Assembly (NCBI GenBank): GCA_016235455.1
Contig: JACRKZ010000023.1
Span: 1 to 55,624, forward strand
Direction of reading: 5' to 3'
Length of the DNA: 55,624 bases
Source of the DNA: Armatimonadota bacterium
Lineage (GTDB): Bacteria; Armatimonadota; UBA10988
The position numbers and the translations under genes are program-made. The notes under the pieces were generated by a model. That model did not search any database and was not told the DNA's origin. It saw nothing but the letters and a program-made list of their open reading frames with translations. Of this stretch, positions 8,773 through 17,700 are shown piece by piece (within the stretch, counting starts at the first letter, position 1; each line of letters opens with the position of its first letter).

Positions 8773-11700
8773 TCAGCGGACCGTCAGGTTCACCACCTGC
8801 TTAGCCATCTCGCCCTCCTCGGTGTAGGCCGTGACCTCGACGATGTAGCTGCCGGCGGGCACCAAGCGCCCATCGGCGTCCTTGCCATCCCACGACAGCG
8901 CGTTGCTGCCGCTGGCGCCGTCCACGGTGAGCTGCCGCACAACGCGGCCGCCCAGGCCCTTGACGGTCAGCACGACCTTGGCATCCGCGGTGAGCGTCAC
9001 GGCGATCGGCACGCCCTGCGCCCGCGAGCGGGTCGCACCGGCATGGACGTCGGTGATGTTCAGGCCGCGCGAGCCATGCGGGTCGAGCTCCACGTTGAAG
9101 GCCCGCGTCCCGCCCGAGGTGCTGTAGGTGTAGGCGGCGCGGCTGTTCATGACCACGCGCTGGCCGTTGGTCGGGTCAACCAGCGTCAGCCGGTGATGCG
9201 CCGGCAGCGCGCGGGTCAGGCCCTTCCAGCTCAGCGTCACGTCGCCGGCCTTGGCCGCCGTCACATTCAGGCTCCACAGCTGCTTCTTGGTGAACGGACC
9301 GGTGCGCACATCGCTGGCCGCGCGGCCCGCGTCGTCCACGATCTCCGCCCGCACCACCGGAGTGACCGGCGCGTCAGGCGGAGCGGCGGCGCGCAGGCGC
9401 TTGTCGCCCGCACCCAGGAAGACCTGGGACGAACCGCCTTCGGTCGTCGCATCGATCGTCGCCACCCAGGAGCCGGCCGTCGCCGCCGCCCGCGTCTCCG
9501 CTCGGCCACTGGCCACCGGAGCTTGCAGGCGCACGCTGACGCCGGGCTGGTTGACCAGCCACCAGAAGCCGCGACCCGGCTGCACCGTGCCACTCACGTT
9601 ACCCGAGGCGGAGACCGACGGGTCGAGCATGAGCAGGTACTGCAGCGCCGGATCCCAGCGCCAAGCGTACGGCTCCACCAGCGCTTGCGCCGCCGCCGTG
9701 CCGAGGTTGCCCACCAGCCCGCCGTTCCGGTACACATCGATCCGGCTCAGCGTGAAGTTGTAGGGCACCGGGTACGGGTTGGCGACCATGTTCCAGCCTT
9801 GGCTCATGGCCATGGGCGCGGCGCTGGCCACCGGGAAGGGCTGCGTCTGGTCAGTCAGGTCGCCGACCACGGTCAGCGTCAGGTAGTCCTGGAGCTGCAG
9901 CCAGAAGCCGCGGCCCGGGACCATCTGCAACGGGGCCTGGGTCTGGGCTGGGCTGTACAGCATGTAGGTCTGCTGCGCGCCCAGCCAGGTGGCCAGGTCG
10001 AAGTTGCTGGCATTGGCCAGCACCGCTTGCGGCCGCGGGTCGCGCGGCAGAGCGCCGACACCCATCATGTGCAGGCCCGGCGTGTAGGTCTGGACCACGA
10101 AGCCCACATACTCCACGTCGAAGGTCTGCGCGATGGTCACCTGGCCCGAGCCGTCCTCACGGTCGACACGTGCCCGGAACGTCACGGTCTGCGCCTTGGT
10201 GCTGGTGGCCGTGAAGGTCGTCTGACCGTTCGCGTCCGTCGCCACCGTCGGCAGGTTCACCGTGACACCGGTCGCCGCCGTCGTCGTGCCCACCTGGAAC
10301 ACGTCCACGTGGAAGCGAGCCGGGTCGATGCCCGGGATCGGGTCGCCGGCGGTGCCGACGCTGTCGCGCATCTCGATGGTGCCCGTCACCTTGGCCAGGT
10401 TGTTGCCCAGCAGCGGGTTGTCCGCCGTGAAGGTCAGCGTCGACCGCGCCGGATCGGGATCCGGGTAGCGGAAGACGAGCGTGATCTCCGCCAGCTTGAC
10501 CGGAGTGCCGCCGGCCGGCACCAACGATGCCTGGATGACGGCGCCCGGCACATTGCGCTGGGTCGCGGTCACCGTTGCCGTCACCGTGCCCGCCGAGCCG
10601 GTTGTCGTGCTCGGCTGCACCACCGCCACACCACGGCCGTCCGCCACGCTGAGCGTCACGGTCTGGCCGGGGATCGGGTGGTTCAAGCGGTCAGTCAGCA
10701 GTGCGGTCAGCGTGGCCGCATCGCGCCCGTTGGGCCGCATGGTCGTGCGGTCGGCGGTCAGCACGATGGTGCTGCCGTCGCCCACCACGAACCGGATGGT
10801 CGGCTGCTGGCTCAGCGTGATGCTCGGCACCGGCTTCACGCCAGCGGCCGGCTGGCCTGCCGCAGGCCAAGCGACGTTGACCGTAAAGGTCACGTCGACC
10901 GGCACCGCCGGCATGTTGCCCTTGATGGTCGCCGTCGCCACACCTTGCGCGTTCGTCGCCGTCAGGCCACTGATGACCACGCCGGCCGCGGGGTTCGGCG
11001 TGATGGTGATGGCGCTCGCCGGCACACCGGCCACCGGACTGGCCGCGTCGCTGCCGTCCTTGACAGTGATGGTGATGGTCGACGTATCGGTGTCGTCCGC
11101 CTTCATCGAGGCGTTGCTGATCGTGACGCTCGAATTCGCCACGCTCAACTGGTCGCGGAAGTCGACCTGCGGCTTGTCCGCCAAGGCTGTCGTCGTGCCG
11201 CGGTAGACCACCCGAGTGGTGAACTCGATGATGCCCGACAGGGTGCTGGTCACCGACGCCGTGGTCTGGCCGTTGGCGTTGGTCGGTCCATTGACGGTAA
11301 CCACCACGCCGTCAGCCGGCGTGTACGGCGTCGACGAACCAACGGCCGCACCCGTGATGAGGATGTCCGATGCCGGCAGGTTCGGGATCGGCGCGTTGCC
11401 GAGGCCGTCGTACACCGTCAGGCTGAAGGTCACGGTATTGACCGCGTCAGCCGCGCCGTTCACGCGCTTGCCGCCATTGGCGAGCACCGTCGTCTTGTCG
11501 GCCGTCACGTCCGAGCGCGAAGCGTCGATCGGACCGACCTTGAAGACTACCGTCTGGTTGTTGGCCGCCGGCATGTCGTCGGCGGGCGACTGGAAGCCGT
11601 CGCCGGCGACGTCCGTCTGGACACCGAACACGTAGCTACCAGCCTTGGTCGCCGTCACCTGGACGGTCAACTGGCCGTTAGCGTCGGAGTCGGCCGGAGG

Positions 11701-14700
11701 CGTGCCGATCGTCGCTGTCCCACCGGCCGGGCCACTGATCTGCACCACGCGCACCCGGTCGCGGCTGAAGCCGGACAGGACACAGTGCGAGGCGCTGTTG
11801 TCGTGGATCGAGATGCGCAGCACCGCCGGGAACACGCCGTCGGCCACCGGTTCGGTGTTCGGGTCGGCGAACGGATCCACCGCCAGCGTGGTCTGGGTCA
11901 CTTCCGGATTGCCGGCGGTGATGGTCAGCACCTCGCTCGCCGGCTGGTCCACCGGGTCCAGACTCACGCCTGCCACCGCCGCACCGAAGGTGACCACGGT
12001 GTTGGCGCAGTTGACGCGGTCCGTGGCGCTCACCGCGGCGGTGATCGTGCCGCCGGGCAAAGCCCCACTCGGCGCCGACGTGGTCTGCGCCGTGCCTTCC
12101 GCGGGCACCATCGTTACGAAGGTGTGCGGGTTCGGCGAGGCCACGTGCAGCGAAGCGTTGCTGACACCCGCCAGCGGGGTGCCGAGCACGTCCGCCAGGG
12201 CCAGCGTCACCGTCGAGGTCTGGCGGCCGGTGATGTTCTCCGCCTGCACCGTCTTGGGATTGACGGTGATGCGCGATTGCACCGGGTTGCCGTTGACCCG
12301 GACCAGGTTGGGCTGGCCGGTGTTGCGGGCAAAGGTCGTCGTGTTGCCGGTGGTCGCGTCGATGATCAGGCCCGTCACCAGCTTCAGGTTGTCGTCCGCC
12401 TGGATGAACCGGCTGGTCGGCACGTCGACGCTGAACACGCCTGCAGCATCGCTGTTCACGGCGGCGAGGCGCTTCTGCACCTGGCCTTGGTGACCGGACA
12501 GACTCGGCACGTTGATGGCCAGGTCCTTGGCCTCATAGATCTCGACGCGGGTGTTGGCCGGGGCCTTGCCACCCACCACAATGGTCGTCGGGTTGGACTT
12601 CACCAAGCCGTTGAAGTAGAAGTTCGGCGAAGCGACGACCGGGCCGTTGATGCCACCGCCCACGTTGTCGGTGATCATGTTGCCGCGCACCACACAACCA
12701 GTGCCACGGGCGATGTTCACGCCCCAGCCGCCGTTGGTGGTGATGAGGTTGGCGTTGTTGCCGCTGCCCTTGCCAGCGACGGTGCTGTTGGACAGGAACT
12801 CGCTGTTGGCCGACAGACCGATACTCGCGTTACCGCAGTTCTGGCCGCCCGCCACACCGAGCACGATGCCGTCGCTACCGTTGCCGGTGATCGTCGACTG
12901 ACGCACCACGTAAGTGCCCGAGCCCGTCAGCGACAGGCCCGGCGCCCGCGTGGCGCCCGTGCCGTTGGTGTTGGCCTGGGCGTTGGTGAAGGTCAGCGCG
13001 CCGCTGCCCGTGACCACCACGCCGGGTCCGCCGTTGCTGTCGACGCTGCCACCGGTGATGGTGGTGCCGCCACTGCCTGCGTTCCGCACGCCGGCACCGG
13101 TGTTGGTCGAGATGGACACGTTCGGCGCACTGATGGCGCCCGCGCCGGTGACCGTGACGCCGTCGCCCTGGTTGCCCGTGACGTCGCTGGTGGCCAGCGT
13201 CACGCTGCCGCCGGCGGCCACACCGTCGCCGGTGTTGCTGGTCACCGAACTGCCGGTCAGGCTGATGGCTGCCGTACCCGTGCTGCTGATGCCGGCGCCG
13301 CCATTGCTGCCCACCGCGCTGTTGGTCAGCGTGATGTTGCTGTTGGTGGTCGCCGAGATGCCCACACCGTTGGTGTTGCTGGTCACCGGGCTGGTGTCCA
13401 GCGTGATGATGCCACTGTGGGAGGTGACCAGGCCGCCCGCGGTGTTGGCCCGGACTTCGCTGTTGGTCAGCGTGACGTTGCCCGCGCCCGACGCCGTCAG
13501 GCCGGTTCCGCCGTTGCTGGTCACCGGGCTGTCGGTCAGCGCCGCGCCGCCGTTGGTGGCCACGCCGATGCCGCCCGTGTTGCTGGTTACCGGCGAGGTC
13601 GCCAGCACCATCGCGCCGGTGCTGGTGGACAGCACGCCGCCGCCGGTGTTGTTGGTCACGGCGCTCCGGGTCAGGCTGGTCCCGGCGGTGCCGCTGACGC
13701 GCACGCCGTCGCCACCGTTCTGGCTGATGGCGCTGTCCGTGGCCAGCACGCCGCCGGCCGTCGTCGCCCCGTGGCCACCCGTGTTATGGGTGATGGGCGA
13801 CGTGTCGAGGGTCAGCAGGCCCGTGCTGCTGGAGAGGACGCCACCGCCGGTGTTGTCGCTCACCGCACTGCGGGTCAGCGTCACCGCGCCGGTACCGCTG
13901 GCTACCACACCGTTGCCACCATTGGTCGAGATGGGGCTGTCGGTGATGACCGCGCCGCCCGCCGTGCTCGCGCCGATGCCGCCGGTGTTGCCGGTGACCG
14001 GGTTGGTCACCAAGGTCAGCAGGCCCGTGCTGCTCGACAGCACGCCGCCGCCGCTGTTGCCGATCACATCGCTGCGAGTCAGCGTCACGGTGCCCGTACC
14101 GGTGACCAGCACGCCGTTGCCGCCGTTCGGCTGGCCGGCCGTGGCGCCACCCACCGGGCAATCGGTCAGGGCCAACTGCCCCGCCGCCACCACGCCACCA
14201 CCCGTGTTACCACGGATGGGGCCGTTGGTCGCCGCCATGGCGCCGGTGGACGTCGAGGACAAGCCGAGGCCGGCGTTGCCCGTGACCGCGCTATCCGTCA
14301 AGGTCAGCGTGCCCGTGCCCGGCCCGGTCACCACCACGCCGCCGCCACCTGTGTTGGAGGTGACCGGGCTGGTCGTGAAAACGATGGTCTGTGGAGCGTT
14401 GGCCTTCACGCCGCCGCCGCCGTTGCCGTTCACCGGGCTGGTGGTGAACGTCAGCCCACCCGTGCCCGCGGAGTCGAGTCCGCTCTGGCCGTTGCTGGTC
14501 AGCGACGTCTGGTCGAGCACGAGGTTGCCGCCGCTGCTGGCGTCGACCAGCACGCCGTCGCCGGCGTTGTTGGCCGAGTCGCAGTTGGTCAACGTGATGT
14601 TGCCGTCGGCGCGGATCTCATAGCCGGGGCCGAAGCCGCCGTGCACCGGGATGTCCGTGAGCGCGAAGGCGATGTCGGTGTCGAGGCGCACGCCCGGCTG

Positions 14701-17700
14701 GCCGTTGGCCGCGCCGCTGGCCTCAACGGTCGTCGCCGCCGGAATGGTGAAGGTCGAACTGAGGGCGGTGGGCTGGCCCAGCCAGACACCGCCGCCGTCG
14801 TTGCCGCCATCGGCGATCAACTGCGGCACGCGGCCACCGGTCTCATGCCAACCAAACAGGTTGTCCACGATGTTGACCAGGCCCGTGCGCACCGCGACCG
14901 CCGGCCGCGGGTTGCCCGCGGTCGCGGCCGTGCCGTTACCCACGAAGATGTTGCGCAAGCGGTGAGTGCCGTCGGCCCCACCCACTGTCACCGTCGACGC
15001 GGCCGTGACGTCGATCAGGACGCCTTCGCCGCCGTTGCCCACGACCGCCGAGCCACTCTCGCTGAGCCCGATGGCGTTGCCGTACACGTAGCCGCGCGCC
15101 GGGGACGAGAAGCTGATGGCCGGACCCGTGTTGCCGCTGATGACGTTGCTGGAAGTCAGCGTCGAGCGGCCCGTGTCGGGATTGGCCGGGTCGTCGCCGA
15201 CGCGCACGGCGCGAGTCGCGTCGTTTACGTCGATGAGCACACCGCCAGCCACGTTGCCGGCCGCCACGTTGCCCGTGTCGTCGGTGCCGATGAAGTTGTC
15301 ATAGATCAGCGGCGCGTTGTTCGGCGATCCGGTGGTCGTGTACTGCCCCTTGTAGTTGATGCCCCAGAGGGTGTTCCGGCCGATCACGTTGCGTCGAGCC
15401 GTGCGGTCCAGGGCGACGGTGGTCGCGTCACCGATCTGGATGCGGCCCGTGACGGCACGGTCAACGTACACGCCGTTGCCGGCGTTGCCGGCGGCCAGCG
15501 TGCCGTAGACGCCGATGGAGTTGCCGCGGATCAGCACGTCGTCAAGGATGCTGCCGCTCGAGGCACCGCCAGCCTGCATGATGCGCACGCCGTCGCTGCC
15601 GTTACCGGTGATCAGGTTGCCCGACGTGGTGGTCGCCGGCTGCTCGGGGTAGACGCCGATCACGACGCTCTGGCGGTTGTTCACCAGGTTCATGTCGTTG
15701 ATCAGGATGCCGGCCCCGGTGTTGCCCACGATGGCACCCGCCGCGCCGGCGCGGGTGGAGCCGATGGTGTTGCCCCAGATGACTGTCGAGCCGGAGCGCA
15801 CGTTGACGCCGTTGCCGCGGTTGCCGCCGATGGCGTTGCCGCGAATGGCGTTGCCCCACGTGATGACGTTGCTGACCAGCGTGATGTCCGTGGTCGCACC
15901 CGCCGGCGCGTGGTTGCTCACCCAGTTCTCAATGTAGACGCCGTCGCCACCGTTGGCCACGGGCAGCGTGCCGTCGGAACTGACGCCGATGTAGTTGTTG
16001 TTCAGGTCGTTGATCTGTCCGCCCTGGACGTGGACACCCGACTGCGTGTTGCCGCCGATGACGTTGCGGTTGGCATTGCTGCCGTCGCCCAGCACCAGCT
16101 TGCCGGTATGTCCGGCCGGCAGGTAGACGCCGTGGGTGCGGTTGGCCACCGCCGCCGTGGCGGCGCGGGTCACCGAGGCCAGCGCCTGGGTCGTGTCGTC
16201 GCCGCTCACGTTGGTGCCGACGAAGTTGGCCGCCATGGTCAGCGCGCCCGAAGCCCGGAAGTAGACGCCCGAGCCGACGTTGCCCGACAGCGTGTTGGCG
16301 CTGAGCACGTTGGTGCCCGTGCCGGTGATGCGCACGCCGTCGCCGTCGTTGCCGATGGCCGCCTGGCCGGTATCGTCGGTGCCGATCTTGTTGCGGGTGA
16401 CCGTGTTGTTGCCGGTGGCCGGGATGTTGATGCCATGCCCGCCGTTGCCGGAGATGACGTTGGCCTGGCGAGCCGCGACGCCACCGATCACGTTGGCGCC
16501 GGCGCCGCTGATCAGGATACCGTCACTGTTGTTGCCCAGGTCGACGAAACTCGACCCGCTGGCCGCCGTGGGGCCCGCGCCGATCAGGTTGTTGATGACC
16601 GTGGCGATGCCGGTACCGGCCATGTTCACGCCCTGTTGGCGGTTCCACACGATGGTGTTGCCGTCGTTGGGGCCGGTGCCGCCGATGGTGATGTTGCCGA
16701 TGGAGGCCGTGTCCACGAAGACACCCGCGCCACCATTGGCGAACGGGTTGTTGCCATAGGTGGTGGTCGTCAGGCTGGGGTCGGCCGGCCAGCCGCTGGT
16801 CTTGAGCGGACGGCCACCGATGGCGTTGCCGAGCACGATGTGGCTACCGGCGCCGGTGAGTTGGACACCGTCGGCGGTGTTGCTGTCGGGCGCGTTGGCC
16901 GAGATGAAGTTGCCCTCACCCAGGACCGAGCCGCCGATGATCTGCGCGGCCGCCGCGTTCACCAGCACGCCGCCGGCACCGTTGCCGGCCGCGTGAGGCA
17001 TGGTCGCGCCGCCGCCAGTCTGGTCGCCGTCGTCCAAGCCGACAAAGTTGCCCTTGACGACGTTGGAGCCGCCGCTGGCGTCGCCTTCGATGCTGACACC
17101 GTACTGCGTGTTGCCACCGATGAAGTTGCGCTCGCCCGGCAGGGAACCGCCGATGCGGTTGACGCCGGTGGCCTGCTGCGTGATGGCGATACCGTTGCCG
17201 CCGTTACCGCGCGTGCCGACACCGCTCGGGGTCAGGCCGATGTAGTTGCCGACGATGCGGTTACTGCCGTCATTGTCGTTCGTCGGGTCAGCGTCCTGCA
17301 TGTCGCCATCGCTGCCAAGGATGGAGATGCCGTTGCTGTTGTTACCGGAGATGACGTTGCGCTCGGAGACCGACTGGCCACCGATCTGGTTGTCGCCGGT
17401 GGCGCCGGCGGTGACTTCCACGCCGTTCACGCCGTTGGCGCCGCCGCCACCATCGCGCGCCACGCCGATGTAGTTGCCGGTGACCACCGTGTCACCGCTG
17501 CCTTGGATGCGGATGCCGTCACCGGAGTTGTTGGCAATGGCATTGAGGCTGGCCGCCTGCGCGCCACCGATCAGGTTGTCGTCGGTGCCGATGATGTTGA
17601 TGCCGTGGCGGTTGTTGGTGATGTTGTTGTTCTCGATGATGTTGGCGAACACTTCGTTCGGATTCGCGGTTTGCAGCGGATGCAGGCGATCGCCGTAGTG

